The position numbers were made by a program, and so were the translations under genes. From Lunatimonas salinarum (GTDB taxonomy: Bacteria; Bacteroidota; Bacteroidia; Cytophagales; Cyclobacteriaceae): a stretch of 64,000 nt of DNA. The stretch spans positions 248,001 to 312,000 of the forward strand of contig NZ_JACVCV010000003.1 of the NCBI RefSeq assembly GCF_017811155.1. The letters are read 5' to 3'. Position 1 is the stretch's first letter. Each line of letters opens with the position of its first letter. This document shows positions 1 to 10,497 of this stretch, piece by piece. The notes below the pieces were generated by a model. That model did no database searches and was not told the origin of the DNA. It saw only the letters and a program-made list of their open reading frames with translations.

Positions 1-91
1 CAGAGTGGTGTAAGTCCTAAAGTCAGGACCGCAGAATAAATCGTGACGCTTGCCAAGAAAAGGGCAGTGGGAAAACCCGGCGTAAAACAGC

Positions 92-381
92 ATGGCTAAT
101 AACGTTTTATCTGTCAAGGCAGACGATGAGTTGGACGCCATTGCTGATTACTCTTTAGGGAAATGGAGTGAAAACAAACCCTCGTTTATATTGAGGAATT
201 GTTCAACTGCCTAGGGAAAATCGCTACTAGCCCGGATATCGGGCGTGACGCATCAGAATTTCACCCACACCTTAAACGGCATAACTATAAACCCCACAGT
301 ATTTTCTATTTGCACTCCAATTCGAATATTAGGATTGTGCGTGTTTTAAGCCAGCAACAAGACTTTCAACGTCACTTATAA
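92..381 (+). pseudogene. Frameshifted ParE/RelE-type toxin
   Basis: The ATG at 92 opens a frame reading MANNVLSVKADDELDAIADY, the usual N-terminus of a ParE toxin. It continues to a stop just after position 215. The C-terminal half lies in another frame, from about 172 to 381 (KQTLVYIEELFNCLGKIA, then RIVRVLSQQQDFQRHL), and ends like a complete ParE. The two parts join if one base is restored at about 173-175, so a single-base deletion has split a gene of about 96 codons. ParE toxins act on DNA gyrase and are paired with an upstream ParD antitoxin. The frame ending at 39 (SGVSPKVRTAE) may be the tail of that antitoxin, but too little is visible to say. A sequencing error is possible. Confidence 0.7.
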
Positions 382-547
382 TCGGCATCCTCAACTAGGT
401 CTAGAATCCGCTACATCCTACTATCTCCTACCTGCTTTGCAGTCGTAATCCCATTTACGCCATCTGCAATGGCTTATGAAATAGCCTACTAGAAATCAAA
501 TGCCTGCCACTTGGAACACTTTTTCTATCGAATCTTGAAGTTCGCCC

Positions 548-1165
548 CTAATTCTTCGGGGGATTGATCATGATGTGTGCCCGGTGCGTGCCGGGATCCA
601 TGATCCAAGGCATACCCGGAGACTCCGGGCTGAGCGGTAGGCCGGTACTCTCCTGCGTGGCCCAAGGAATATACACTACATAGCGTAGGTAAGGGTTGGC
701 GACTTCACCGGTTTGGGGATTGTATTCATCCGCAGAAGCCGTAAGCACATAGAGCGTGGCCCCATCCTTCGGCATTTTCAGTTTGCCGGACTTTACCTCT
801 TCCTCCCGGATATCAAAAATCTCCCTAAAGCTCTTTCCCTGATCTTTCAGCTCCCTGCCCCTTGCCATAAAAGGTTCCAGGTCCCGATGGTAACAGGAAA
901 CGCTAAAGCCATTGGCGGAGGGATCATCCGCGATACAGATCATTTCATTTGAGCCATTCCTCAGCGTTACGAATTTGCCATTCGCATCGTACCCATACAC
1001 CTTGGCGCCCTCACGGGTACCTTCGGGTGCTGCCATAACGGCCATTTTGATCTGCACAGCCCTATCCTGTACCGTCTGGGCACCACAGGCCGAATGAATG
1101 CCAAAAACAGTAAACAGGGCTATAAATACGCGGAATGCTGAAGATGGAAAGAGGTCGTTGCTCAT
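548..1165 (-). CDS. Secreted protein of unknown function
   Basis: The protein has 205 residues and a hydrophobic signal peptide (about residues 8-29, RVFIALFTVFGIHSACGA), so it is probably exported to the periplasm. I do not recognise the family. The mature part contains KVYGYDANGKFVTLRNGSNE and ends with a His-containing segment (PGTHRAHIMINPP). It stands alone: the upstream M28 peptidase gene has its own terminator at 1235-1267 pointing this way. The ATG at 1165 was chosen because the signal peptide follows directly. No catalytic motif is evident. Confidence 0.65.
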   Translation of the reverse strand: MSNDLFPSSAFRVFIALFTVFGIHSACGAQTVQDRAVQIKMAVMAAPEGTREGAKVYGYDANGKFVTLRNGSNEMICIADDPSANGFSVSCYHRDLEPFMARGRELKDQGKSFREIFDIREEEVKSGKLKMPKDGATLYVLTASADEYNPQTGEVANPYLRYVVYIPWATQESTGLPLSPESPGMPWIMDPGTHRAHIMINPPKN

Positions 1166-1234
1166 AATCTATGCAGGGTATCGGTTTATCAATGGATAAA
1201 TATAACGAAAAAAACATTCCCCAAAAACAAAAAA

Positions 1235-1267
1235 CCCCGACCGTCAGGGATACTGAGTCGGTCGGGG
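1235..1267 (-). terminator. Rho-independent terminator of the M28 peptidase gene
   Basis: A perfect 9-bp GC-rich stem (1235-1243 with 1259-1267, CCCCGACCG) is followed on the minus strand by a run of T. It lies 23 bases past the stop of the peptidase gene at 1290. Confidence 0.85.
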
Positions 1268-1289
1268 CTTTTGGGTAAAAATTCGGTCT

Positions 1290-2789
1290 TTAGCGATCTG
1301 TACGTGTATTTACACGATCCACCGGCGTTCTATGCTCACGGTTTGCCAGGTCCCATGCCGTGTGAAAGATCAATCTTGCCCTTTTTTCCATCAATTCAAA
1401 CTCAATCTTGTCCACCGTATCGGTGGGCTGATGGTAGTCATCATGCACGCCATTGAAATAAAAAATCACAGGGATGTTGTGCTTGGCGAAATTGTAATGA
1501 TCCGAGCGATAGTAGAAACGGTTGGGATCGTCCTCTGCATCGTAGCGGTAATCCAAAATCAAATTAGAATAGGTCATGTTATTGTATTCGCTTATGACTT
1601 TGAGTTGCGATGATAGCATTTCAGACCCAATCACGTAGATATAGTCTTGGTTTTCCTTGCCTTCGTATTCATAGTCAATTCTACCCACCATGTCTATGTT
1701 CAGGTTGTTCACCGTGTTTTCCAATGGAAACACCGGGTTTTCCGCATAATATTCCGAACCAAGCAAGCCCTTTTCTTCCCCGGTTACATTTAAGAACAAT
1801 ACCGATCTGCGCGGTTTGAATCCATCTTTTGCAGCCAAAGCGAACGCCTCTGCGATCTCCATGACGCTCACTGTTCCGGATCCGTCGTCATCAGCACCAT
1901 TATTGATCTGTCCATCACTGTTAATCCCCACGTGATCGTAATGCGAGGAGATCACCAATACCTCTTCCTTTTTATCGGTACCCTCGATGAATGCCATCAC
2001 ATTTTCCGTATCCACCCAGTTTTTCTTTTTGGTCACACGATACGTCGCCTTTTGGGCTTTGATGGATTCGGGCTTTCCTTTTGCCGCTTCTTTTAGCTCC
2101 TCTACCGGCGTATCGAATATCTCTGCCATTTTTTCAGAGCTTACCATAAAGATGGGCCTTTGTAACGTAGGCTTATCAAAGCCCATTCTACCTCTTCCTG
2201 CCAAAGACTTAAACCGATTTGCCATCCGATCAAAATTGGCCTGGCCTTCCATGGTGACTACCACGATACCCGCCGCACCTCTATCCATGATTTTATCTGC
2301 AAAACTGCTCGCCCGCTCCCCGATGGCCCATAGCCCGACCAGTTTACCGCTAACATCTACCTTAGCAAGGTTTTCATCACTTGCTATACCCAAAAAGACA
2401 AGATCGGCCTTTGCCGCCCTTTTCATATCACCATCTCCCATAAAGACGAAGTCCTCATTTTCAATCAGCTTGCTTCTTCCGATTTGCAACGCAACTTCTG
2501 TCCATAAAATACTTGAGAGCTGGAACGGTTGGAAATAATCACCGTTTACCGGACCTTTCAGTCCCAAAGCCCGATAAAAGTCCTTGAGGTATTCCGCTGC
2601 CAGCTTTTGACCCTTTTCCCCGGTATCCCTGCCTTCTAGTTCATCCGAGGCCAGGTAAGTCAGATGCCTCTCCAAATCCTTCACCTGAATCGTGGCCGCG
2701 TACTTTACCGGATCAGCTAACTGTGCCTCCGCACCAAATGACATAAACAGGGCGATCACACACCCAAAAACATACCTTTTATTTACCAT
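1290..2789 (-). CDS. Secreted M28-family zinc peptidase with PA domain
   Basis: A 499-residue exported aminopeptidase-like enzyme. It has a signal peptide ending near AEAQ (residue 23), then a PA-type insert in the first half (around ADLVFLGIA and GIVVVTMEGQ), then the M28 catalytic domain. The co-catalytic zinc ligands are visible in order: His in SSHYDHVG, Asp in GADDDGSG, the Glu pair in TGEEKG, Asp in NIDMVG and the late His in DDYHQPTDT. M28 enzymes remove N-terminal amino acids from peptides. The gene is single, divergent from gcvP, with its own -7 box and terminator. The exact substrate is not predictable. Confidence 0.9.
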   Translation of the reverse strand: MVNKRYVFGCVIALFMSFGAEAQLADPVKYAATIQVKDLERHLTYLASDELEGRDTGEKGQKLAAEYLKDFYRALGLKGPVNGDYFQPFQLSSILWTEVALQIGRSKLIENEDFVFMGDGDMKRAAKADLVFLGIASDENLAKVDVSGKLVGLWAIGERASSFADKIMDRGAAGIVVVTMEGQANFDRMANRFKSLAGRGRMGFDKPTLQRPIFMVSSEKMAEIFDTPVEELKEAAKGKPESIKAQKATYRVTKKKNWVDTENVMAFIEGTDKKEEVLVISSHYDHVGINSDGQINNGADDDGSGTVSVMEIAEAFALAAKDGFKPRRSVLFLNVTGEEKGLLGSEYYAENPVFPLENTVNNLNIDMVGRIDYEYEGKENQDYIYVIGSEMLSSQLKVISEYNNMTYSNLILDYRYDAEDDPNRFYYRSDHYNFAKHNIPVIFYFNGVHDDYHQPTDTVDKIEFELMEKRARLIFHTAWDLANREHRTPVDRVNTRTDR

Positions 2790-2858
2790 TATTCATTTGA
2801 GGTTTAAATTGGAACCTATTTCAAGATTCTACACTTACTTTTTCGTCATTCAAGACCA

Positions 2859-2866
2859 CAAAATTA
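2859..2866 (-). promoter_or_regulatory. -7 box for the M28 peptidase gene
   Basis: TAATTTTG on the minus strand matches the Bacteroidota -7 consensus TAnnTTTG. It lies about 70 bases upstream of the start codon. No clear -33 element was found. Confidence 0.45.
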
Positions 2867-2925
2867 GAGAAATCAAAACGTATACGATATTGTTTTTAGA
2901 CACAATCTTTACCACAAATTATTCC

Positions 2926-2933
2926 TACCTTTG
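2926..2933 (+). promoter_or_regulatory. -7 box for gcvP
   Basis: TACCTTTG matches TAnnTTTG and lies 58 bases before the gcvP start, in the divergent region shared with the M28 peptidase gene. A -33 TTTG is not clear. Confidence 0.5.
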
Positions 2934-2991
2934 GGCCTTCATTTGGAAATCAAGATGACAGCCGTCAAAACTAATCATATTTTCCGCTTCT

Positions 2992-5877
2992 ATGAAAATT
3001 AATCTCCACCCCTCCACTAAATTCCGCCACAGACACATTGCTCCTTCTACGGAAGAAATCCAAAAAATGTTGGAACGTATTGGTTCGAACTCCTTAGAAG
3101 AGCTGATCGATCAAACCATTCCAAAGCACATCCAACTAGAGCGGCCTCTACATCTGCCTTCCGAACTATCTGAAGATGCATTTTTGAAAAAATTCCATAA
3201 ACTGGCGAAAAAGAACAAGATATTCAGATCGTTTATCGGACTGGGGTACTACGACACCATCGTGCCAGGGGTGATTCAGCGCAACATTTTGGAAAACCCC
3301 GGATGGTACACCGCCTACACCCCCTACCAAGCGGAGATCGCTCAGGGTAGGCTGGAGGCATTGATTAATTTTCAAACGGTGGTCATCGACCTGACCGGAA
3401 TGGAACTGGCCAATGCATCCCTGCTAGATGAAGGGACAGCGGCGGCTGAGGCCATGACCATGCTTCACGCCTCCAAGCCCCGAACCAAAAAATCGGCCAA
3501 CACCTATTTTGTGGATGAGAAAGTATATGCTCATACCCGAGATCTCTTACATACCAGAGCCCAGCCCTTGGGAATAAACCTTCACGTGGGCCCTTTATCC
3601 GAACTGGATTTGACCGATCCTGAACTTTACGGCGTCATGGTGCAATACCCTAACGCAAACGGAGAGGTTGTCGACTATTCATCTCTCGTGGCAAGCGCAA
3701 AAGAACAAGATGTAATGACTGCCTTCGCTACAGACCTATTGAGCCTGACCCTACTTAAGTCCCCTGGTGAAATGGGTGCTGACGTGGTGGTGGGTACCAC
3801 GCAGCGCTTTGGGGTTCCGATGGGTTTCGGCGGACCTCATGCAGCATTTTTTGCCACAAGAGACGCCTTTAAGCGCCAAATTCCCGGAAGAATCATCGGC
3901 GTGTCGGTGGACAAAGCCGGTAAAAAAGCTTATCGTATGGCGCTTCAAACTCGGGAGCAACATATCAAAAGAGAAAAGGCCACCTCAAATATCTGTACCG
4001 CTCAGGTGCTGTTGGCCGTGATGGCCGGAATGTACGCTGTATACCATGGCCCGAAAGGCCTGAAGGAAATTGCATCCAAAGTTCACGGGCTGGCTGTCCT
4101 CACGGGACAAGCATTACAGAAACTCGGTCTCGATCTCAGCAGCCAAGTGTATTTTGACACCATTAAGGTTAACGTAAAACCTTCATTGACGGAAAAGGTG
4201 CGAACCTTTGCCCTTTCCCAAAAAATGAATTTCCGCTACGAAGATGATGCCATCTTGATTGCCTTTGATGAAACCAAAAGCTTTCAAGACGCTGAGGAAG
4301 TAGTACAGGTGTTTGCAAAAAGCATACAAGGTGAAGAGTTGGTTCGCTTAGATCCGCCTCAAGAGCTGCTCTCCCCAATTCCTGCTCAGCTGCAACGTCA
4401 CAGCGAATTCCTTACTCACGAGGTGTTCAACCGGTACCACGCAGAGCATGAAATGCTTCGCTATATCAAAAAATTGGAGTCCAAAGATTTGTCATTGGTA
4501 CATTCCATGATTTCGTTGGGGTCTTGTACCATGAAGCTGAATGCCACATCTGAAATGATTCCGGTTACGTGGCCCGAATTTGGACAAATCCACCCCTTTG
4601 CACCGCAAGATCAGGCGGCCGGTTATTATGAGTTGTTCCATGACCTGAGAAATTGGCTAAGTGAAATTACCGGGTTTGCCGACACCTCGTTGCAGCCCAA
4701 TTCGGGAGCCCAAGGAGAGTATGCCGGATTGATGGTCATTCGTGCATACCATCATCATCGAAACGAAGCGCATAGAGACGTGGTACTCATTCCTACTTCC
4801 GCACACGGCACCAACCCTGCGTCAGCTGTAATGGCCGGGATGAAGGTAGTGTTGGTTCCCTGCGATGAGCGCGGAAACATCGACGTGGAAGCCCTACAGG
4901 AAAAAGCCGCTACCCACAAGGACAACCTTGCCGGACTAATGGTGACCTACCCTTCTACCCATGGCGTATTCGAAGAAGCCATCCAAAACATTTGTCAAAC
5001 CATTCACGAGTTCGGTGGACTGGTCTATATGGATGGCGCCAATATGAATGCGCAGGTGGGCCTCACCAGTCCCGGTCGTATTGGTGCTGATGTTTGTCAC
5101 CTGAATTTACACAAGACGTTTTGTATTCCCCATGGTGGGGGCGGACCCGGAATGGGACCTATTTGCGTAGCGGAACACCTCAAGCCCTTTTTACCGGGAA
5201 ACACCTTTGTGAGCACCGGAGGTGAAAATGCGATCCCCGCCATTTCATCTGCTCCCTTTGGAAGTGCGAGCATTTTGCCCATCTCCTATGCCTATATTGC
5301 CATGATGGGTGGAGAGGGGCTGACCATGGCAACCAAAATAGCCATTCTGAATGCAAATTACATTAAGTCTAGACTAGAAGAACACTACCCCATACTTTAC
5401 ACGGGCAAAAATAACCGGGCAGCCCATGAGATGATCCTCGATTGCCGTAGCTTCAAAGAGGTCGGTATTGAAGTAGAAGACATCGCCAAGCGCCTCATGG
5501 ACTATGGTTTCCATGCACCTACGGTATCCTTTCCAGTAGCCGGAACACTAATGGTGGAACCCACCGAATCCGAATCATTGGCAGAGCTCGACCGGTTTTG
5601 TGAAGCCATGATAGCTATTCGGGAAGAAATTCGTGAGGTAGAAACCGGCGCGGCCCCTAAAGAAAACAACGTACTCAAAAACGCCCCACACACAGCAGAT
5701 TTAGTAATCGCAAGCAGTTGGGATTTCCCCTATTCCAGAGAGAAAGCGGCCTTTCCTTTGTCCTTTGTGCGGGAAAACAAATTCTGGCCCTCCGTACGCC
5801 GAATTGATTCGGCTTACGGAGACAGAAACCTCATTTGCAGTTGCGTACCCGTTGAGTCTTACGCAGAGGCAGAGTAG
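2992..5877 (+). CDS. gcvP: Glycine dehydrogenase (decarboxylating), P protein
   Basis: The protein has 961 residues, the usual length of the single-chain P protein. It is the PLP-dependent decarboxylating subunit of the cytoplasmic glycine cleavage system. It binds glycine, releases CO2 and passes the aminomethyl group to the lipoyl arm of the H protein. Both homologous halves are present. The C-terminal half holds the PLP lysine in [18 protein letters not shown], preceded by [12 protein letters not shown] and [11 protein letters not shown]. The N-terminus ([17 protein letters not shown]) is typical of the family. It is a single gene here, with no gcvT or gcvH nearby, between a -7 box and a strong terminator. 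Confidence 0.97.
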   Translation: MKINLHPSTKFRHRHIAPSTEEIQKMLERIGSNSLEELIDQTIPKHIQLERPLHLPSELSEDAFLKKFHKLAKKNKIFRSFIGLGYYDTIVPGVIQRNILENPGWYTAYTPYQAEIAQGRLEALINFQTVVIDLTGMELANASLLDEGTAAAEAMTMLHASKPRTKKSANTYFVDEKVYAHTRDLLHTRAQPLGINLHVGPLSELDLTDPELYGVMVQYPNANGEVVDYSSLVASAKEQDVMTAFATDLLSLTLLKSPGEMGADVVVGTTQRFGVPMGFGGPHAAFFATRDAFKRQIPGRIIGVSVDKAGKKAYRMALQTREQHIKREKATSNICTAQVLLAVMAGMYAVYHGPKGLKEIASKVHGLAVLTGQALQKLGLDLSSQVYFDTIKVNVKPSLTEKVRTFALSQKMNFRYEDDAILIAFDETKSFQDAEEVVQVFAKSIQGEELVRLDPPQELLSPIPAQLQRHSEFLTHEVFNRYHAEHEMLRYIKKLESKDLSLVHSMISLGSCTMKLNATSEMIPVTWPEFGQIHPFAPQDQAAGYYELFHDLRNWLSEITGFADTSLQPNSGAQGEYAGLMVIRAYHHHRNEAHRDVVLIPTSAHGTNPASAVMAGMKVVLVPCDERGNIDVEALQEKAATHKDNLAGLMVTYPSTHGVFEEAIQNICQTIHEFGGLVYMDGANMNAQVGLTSPGRIGADVCHLNLHKTFCIPHGGGGPGMGPICVAEHLKPFLPGNTFVSTGGENAIPAISSAPFGSASILPISYAYIAMMGGEGLTMATKIAILNANYIKSRLEEHYPILYTGKNNRAAHEMILDCRSFKEVGIEVEDIAKRLMDYGFHAPTVSFPVAGTLMVEPTESESLAELDRFCEAMIAIREEIREVETGAAPKENNVLKNAPHTADLVIASSWDFPYSREKAAFPLSFVRENKFWPSVRRIDSAYGDRNLICSCVPVESYAEAE

Positions 5878-5904
5878 CCTATATTTCAACCCATAACTCT
5901 AATG

Positions 5905-5936
5905 AGGCATTCCTTGAAAGGAATGCCTTTTTTTTT
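5905..5936 (+). terminator. Rho-independent terminator after gcvP
   Basis: Perfect 9-bp stem (AGGCATTCC at 5905-5913 with 5920-5928), a 6-base loop and eight T residues. Confidence 0.92.
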
Positions 5937-6077
5937 GCGTATATCATCAGAATTAGGTCTTGCATAAACGGTTTTTATTACAATATATCACCATATTAAT
6001 TTGATATTTTCATAATATATAATTTTTCAATATCTTCGATCACAGTAATACTACAAACCAAATCAACCAATCTATTT

Positions 6078-9077
6078 ATGAAAAAAATCATTCTATTATT
6101 TAACTCAATTATTTTGATCCATTTTTGGTCGTTTGGCCAAACTGAGATCACTGGAAGGGTTGTTTCCGAAGAGGATAAGCAGCCCCTTCCGGGCGTAAGT
6201 ATTATGGTCAAAGAAACCGGTAACGGCGTCGTGACAGACACCAACGGAGCCTTTCGATTAAATGTGCCAATTTCTGGTAAGACATTGGTTTTTTCGTTTA
6301 TTGGGATGGCTACACAAGAAGTCACTATTGGTAATCAAACTCGCTTCGAGATTTCTTTGCGGGAAGAACAAAGAAGCCTTGACGAAGTGGTTGTGGTCGG
6401 CTATGGCACCATGGACCGAAAACGCCTTACCAGTGCGGTAAGCTCCATCAGCAGCGACCAGATTGATAAAGATCCGCTGCCGTCTCTAACCCAGGCTATT
6501 CAAGGGAAAGCCGGAGGAGTACAGGTTACGCAGAACTCTGGTACGCCCGGAGGGGGCATCAGCATTCGAATCCGGGGAACAACTTCGATAAATGCAAGCT
6601 CTGAACCCCTTTACGTGATTGATGGTGTTCCGGTAAACAGCTCTACCAACTTTACCGGAGGCCAGGATTTCAACTTTGGAGGTGCCGATCAGGGAATCAA
6701 CGTCCTCGCCTCGATCAACCCAAGCGATATTGCCTCGATTGAAATTCTCAAAGACGCAGCTGCCACCGCCATCTACGGGGCGAGGGCATCCAACGGGGTG
6801 GTGCTAGTGACCACCAAAAGAGGTCGAGCAAATGAAAGCCGAGTAAGCGTAAACGCATACGCGGGCTTTTCCGAAGTACCTAGGGAACGGTGGCTACCCT
6901 TTATGAACTCGGAAGAATACGTAGACTACATACAAGACCTATGGAGCTATCGGCCACAAGGGGGATCTCCAAACCCTGCCATTTTGGACACGACCGTTGA
7001 TACCGACTGGCAGCGGGAAACCTTTCAAACAGCAGCCATCCAAAACTACGAAGTATCAGCTACGGGAGGTAGCGATAAAACACAATACTACACGTCCTTT
7101 GGCTACTACAACCAAGAAGGTACCATCAAAAACTCGGGGTTCAATCGGTATAGCTTCCGGCTAAACCTGGACCATCAGCACAGCGACCGCCTTCAGTTCA
7201 ATGCAAACGTGAATTTGACCAATGCGTTTAACAGACGAATTCAGGAAGAAAACTCCCGATCCGCACCTATTCGTAACGGATTGGTGACTCCCCCCACAAT
7301 CCCAGTTAGAGACGCTGAGGGAAATTGGGCTTTTGATCCGCAGGTAACTTCGCGTGAAAACCCTGTCGCTTGGCTTACCCTTCCTACCAACACGGCCGAA
7401 AACCTGCGAATCCTGACGAATGCGGGCTTAACCTACAAAATCACAAAAGACTTGGGCTTTAAAAGCAACTTTGGGGTAGACTTAAGTACGATTGAAGAAA
7501 ATTTCTTTCTGCCACCAAACGGTGTACGTTTCAACCAAGGCATAGGCCTAGGAGGCAGCCGGATCACCAAGGACCAATTGTGGCTGAACGAAAATTATTT
7601 CCAATTCCAGAAAGAGCTAAACGACAACAACCGAATCGATGCGATCTTGGGTATGTCTGTGCAGGAATCCAAATTTTCGTTTACGGATGCCCGCCGAACG
7701 AATTTCCCTTTCAATGAAATCCCCATCATTAGTGCCGGGGGCATTATCAGTGGAGCAAATGCCACTGTACAAGAATGGAGCATCCTATCTTATTTCTCGC
7801 GGGTAAATTACAGTATCCAGGATAAATATTTGTTCACGGCAAATTATCGGATCGACGGATCTTCACGGTTTGGAGCCCTTAACCGGTACGCACATTTCCC
7901 TTCCGTAGCCTTCGCATGGAGAATGGGAGATGAAGCATTCCTTCGGGGCAACGGGGTGGTCGAAAACCTGAAACTTCGTACCAGTTGGGGTTTATCTGGA
8001 AACCAAGAGATCCCCAATTACGTAAACCAGATACTTTTCTCCGGAGGTCAGGTTTACAACCAACAGCCGGGATTCCTGCCAAACGTATATGGCAATGGTG
8101 AATTGGGCTGGGAGACAACCGAGCAAATCAATTTGGGCCTGGACTTTTCGCTCTTCAACAATCGCATTAGTATACTGGCTGATTATTACATCAAGAACAC
8201 CCGTGATTTGCTGATTCGAGTTCAGATCCCTCGCACCTCCGGCTATATGAACACCTTCACCAACTTGGGAGAAATTCAAAACCGAGGCTTTGAATTTGAG
8301 CTGAAAACCCGAAACCTGACTGGAGAATTTATCTGGAACACCTCATTGAACATGACCTTCAACCGAAACGAGGTGATGGCTCTACCGGAAGGTGATCTCC
8401 TGGGAGGCATAGGCAATTTCAATATCGCAAGAGAAGGGTTACCGCTAGGATCCTTCTTTGGCTGGGTCATGCACGGCGTTAACCCAGAAAACGGCATGAT
8501 TGACTTCGAGCGCACGGATGGAACGTTGGGACCACCCACCAGGCAAGAAGATAGACAAATTATTGGGAACCCCAATCCACGCCTTTTTGGAGGAATTACC
8601 AATGATTTCTTCTACAAAAATTTTGATTTTAGTGTGATGGGCCAGTTTGTAGGAGGAGTAGAACTGTACAATTACACCGCATTCTACCGTTTGTCTGGCT
8701 TCAACCTCAGCGGCAACGGTGACAGCATGTGGACAAGAAGATGGAGGCAACCTGGCGATATCACCGATGTTCCGCGTCCTTCACCCGGCAGTCTGGACAA
8801 TGCGGCTGTTTCTACCAGATGGGTGGAAGACGGATCTTTCTTCCGACTACGAAATATCACCCTAGGATATACCCTTCCAAGCGCCCTAACCGACCGGTTG
8901 AAAATCAACAACATGCGTATCTACACGACCGTTCAAAACGCCTTTGTGTTTACTGCATACACGGGTTATGACCCTGAGGTAAACGCCATGTCGAGCGACG
9001 GAATTGCCTACGGTACAGATCACAGCAACTACCCTCAGCCGCGGATTTTTACTGGCGGAATTAACATCACCTTCTAA
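6078..9077 (+). CDS. SusC/RagA-type TonB-dependent outer membrane transporter
   Basis: A 999-residue outer membrane receptor. In order it has a signal peptide (to about residue 21, FGQ), a carboxypeptidase-regulatory-like beta-sandwich (about 24-95, ITGRVVSEEDKQPLPGVSI), a TonB-box-like segment (DEVVVVGYG), a plug domain with the SusC signature (ILKDAAATAIYGARASNGV), and a C-terminal barrel ending in an aromatic residue (GGINITF). SusC proteins import oligosaccharides or peptides, using TonB energy, under a SusD lid. The partner susD starts 13 bases downstream. No degradative enzymes adjoin the pair, so the ligand is unknown. A near -7 box (TATCTTCG, one mismatch) lies at 6031-6038. Confidence 0.96.
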   Translation: MKKIILLFNSIILIHFWSFGQTEITGRVVSEEDKQPLPGVSIMVKETGNGVVTDTNGAFRLNVPISGKTLVFSFIGMATQEVTIGNQTRFEISLREEQRSLDEVVVVGYGTMDRKRLTSAVSSISSDQIDKDPLPSLTQAIQGKAGGVQVTQNSGTPGGGISIRIRGTTSINASSEPLYVIDGVPVNSSTNFTGGQDFNFGGADQGINVLASINPSDIASIEILKDAAATAIYGARASNGVVLVTTKRGRANESRVSVNAYAGFSEVPRERWLPFMNSEEYVDYIQDLWSYRPQGGSPNPAILDTTVDTDWQRETFQTAAIQNYEVSATGGSDKTQYYTSFGYYNQEGTIKNSGFNRYSFRLNLDHQHSDRLQFNANVNLTNAFNRRIQEENSRSAPIRNGLVTPPTIPVRDAEGNWAFDPQVTSRENPVAWLTLPTNTAENLRILTNAGLTYKITKDLGFKSNFGVDLSTIEENFFLPPNGVRFNQGIGLGGSRITKDQLWLNENYFQFQKELNDNNRIDAILGMSVQESKFSFTDARRTNFPFNEIPIISAGGIISGANATVQEWSILSYFSRVNYSIQDKYLFTANYRIDGSSRFGALNRYAHFPSVAFAWRMGDEAFLRGNGVVENLKLRTSWGLSGNQEIPNYVNQILFSGGQVYNQQPGFLPNVYGNGELGWETTEQINLGLDFSLFNNRISILADYYIKNTRDLLIRVQIPRTSGYMNTFTNLGEIQNRGFEFELKTRNLTGEFIWNTSLNMTFNRNEVMALPEGDLLGGIGNFNIAREGLPLGSFFGWVMHGVNPENGMIDFERTDGTLGPPTRQEDRQIIGNPNPRLFGGITNDFFYKNFDFSVMGQFVGGVELYNYTAFYRLSGFNLSGNGDSMWTRRWRQPGDITDVPRPSPGSLDNAAVSTRWVEDGSFFRLRNITLGYTLPSALTDRLKINNMRIYTTVQNAFVFTAYTGYDPEVNAMSSDGIAYGTDHSNYPQPRIFTGGINITF

Positions 9078-9090
9078 GACCCTTTTGAAT

Positions 9091-10443
9091 ATGAAGCACA
9101 TAAAAACATTAGTATTAGGACTTCTGCTTGGTACAGGATTTACTTCCTGCAATGATTTTATCGAAAAACAACCGATCGACCAGCTCAGCCAAGCCACGTT
9201 TTTTGCAGACGAAGCGACCACTCGTACCGCCATCATAGGCACGTATAGAAGCTTAACCGCCAGCGCAAGCTACGGACAGGCATTCGTTGTTATTCCTGAG
9301 TTTGCCGCGGGGAATATGGCCCACATTTCCAGCTTTCCGGAGTATGTAGAATTTCAGAACTTTAACGTCCGAATAGATAACCCATGGTCATTGAACCTAT
9401 GGACAGCCGCTTACAACACCATCAATGCGGCAAACAATATCATCACGTTTGCCCCTCGCATAGCCGGTTTCACCAACAATACGGCTCTACAGCACCTTGT
9501 GCGTGAAGCCCGATTTGTTCGGGCACTTTCGTACTTCAACCTCGTAAGGGGATGGGGGGATGTCCCGCTGATTCTGGAGCCTACGACCCAGCAGACCACT
9601 AGTGTAGGCCTCAGGGTATCGAGGAATTCCACATCGGAGGTGTATGCCGCTATCATCGCAGATCTTACCCAAGCACTCGACCTACCTCTTAACGCCAGCG
9701 GAAGTGCAAAAGGACGGGCAAGTGGCATGGCTGCAAGAGCCCTTTTGGCAAAAGTCCAACTATATACAGGGAACTTTGCTCAAGCAGCACAATTGGCCGA
9801 AGAAGTCCTTGGAAATGGGGCTTATGCACTAGCTGAAAATTTTGCGGACATCTGGACTACAGAAAATTCATCCGAATCCCTGTTTGAACTTCAATTTGAT
9901 CAACAGACACCCAATACCTTTGTGACAAACGCCAATCCTACATCCAGACAAGAGTTCTTCGCAAGAGCTTCGGCAGAAGAGCTATTTGTCGATACAGATC
10001 TTCGTAGGTCATTCACCATTCGAAGAGCACTGGATGTGGCAGGCAACGAGCAATTGTATGTAGGCAAGTATCGAAATTTCAACCCACCTAACCAGAATGT
10101 CCCGATCATAAGGCTAGGGGAAGTGTACTTGATCCATGCGGAGGCCCGCGCGAAAGCTGACGGAAATGTAAGTGATGCCGCATTGGCCAGCTTAAATACC
10201 ATAAGGCAAAGAGCAGGTATCAGCCCTATTGCCAACCCCGGTTCTGTTGAAGCGTTCACCAGGGAGGTTCAACTGGAAAAGCGGCGGGAAATGATGTTTG
10301 AGTTTGAGACCTGGTTTGATTTGACCAGAACCGGACTCGCAACGGAGATGCTAGGTGTTCCGTCACAGCAACAGTTCGTTTTTCCTATTCCCCAGCTGGA
10401 ACTGGATCTAAATCCGAATTTGGTCCAAAATCCGGGATATTGA
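9091..10443 (+). CDS. SusD/RagB-type substrate-binding lipoprotein
   Basis: A 450-residue lipoprotein. The ATG at 9091 was chosen over an in-frame upstream start at 9004 because it directly precedes a lipoprotein signal (LVLGLLLGTGFTSC). The upstream start would lie inside susC. The mature protein shows the SusD pattern: FIEKQPIDQLSQATFF at the N-terminus, tetratricopeptide-like helices (AARALLAKVQLYTGNFAQAA) and the C-terminal LEKRREMMFEFETWFDLTRTG. It should cover the SusC barrel at the cell surface and bind its ligand. A terminator-like hairpin follows immediately. Confidence 0.95.
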   Translation: MKHIKTLVLGLLLGTGFTSCNDFIEKQPIDQLSQATFFADEATTRTAIIGTYRSLTASASYGQAFVVIPEFAAGNMAHISSFPEYVEFQNFNVRIDNPWSLNLWTAAYNTINAANNIITFAPRIAGFTNNTALQHLVREARFVRALSYFNLVRGWGDVPLILEPTTQQTTSVGLRVSRNSTSEVYAAIIADLTQALDLPLNASGSAKGRASGMAARALLAKVQLYTGNFAQAAQLAEEVLGNGAYALAENFADIWTTENSSESLFELQFDQQTPNTFVTNANPTSRQEFFARASAEELFVDTDLRRSFTIRRALDVAGNEQLYVGKYRNFNPPNQNVPIIRLGEVYLIHAEARAKADGNVSDAALASLNTIRQRAGISPIANPGSVEAFTREVQLEKRREMMFEFETWFDLTRTGLATEMLGVPSQQQFVFPIPQLELDLNPNLVQNPGY

Positions 10444-10459
10444 TATTTTCCCTTTCTGA

Positions 10460-10497
10460 AAAGCGCGTGGGCCGAATGGCTTACGCGCTTTCTTTTT
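10460..10497 (+). terminator. Terminator after susCD
   Basis: A 9-bp perfect stem (AAAGCGCGT at 10460-10468 with 10483-10491) is followed by CTTTTT. It overlaps the end of the convergent phosphatase gene. Confidence 0.8.

Noticed and set aside
713-952. Plus-strand frame opposite the secreted protein
   Set aside because: Shadow of the minus-strand gene at 548-1165; no family resemblance or ribosome-binding site.
9004-9090. N-terminal extension of susD
   Set aside because: It would overlap the susC 3' end and place 29 residues before a perfect lipoprotein signal that starts at 9091.
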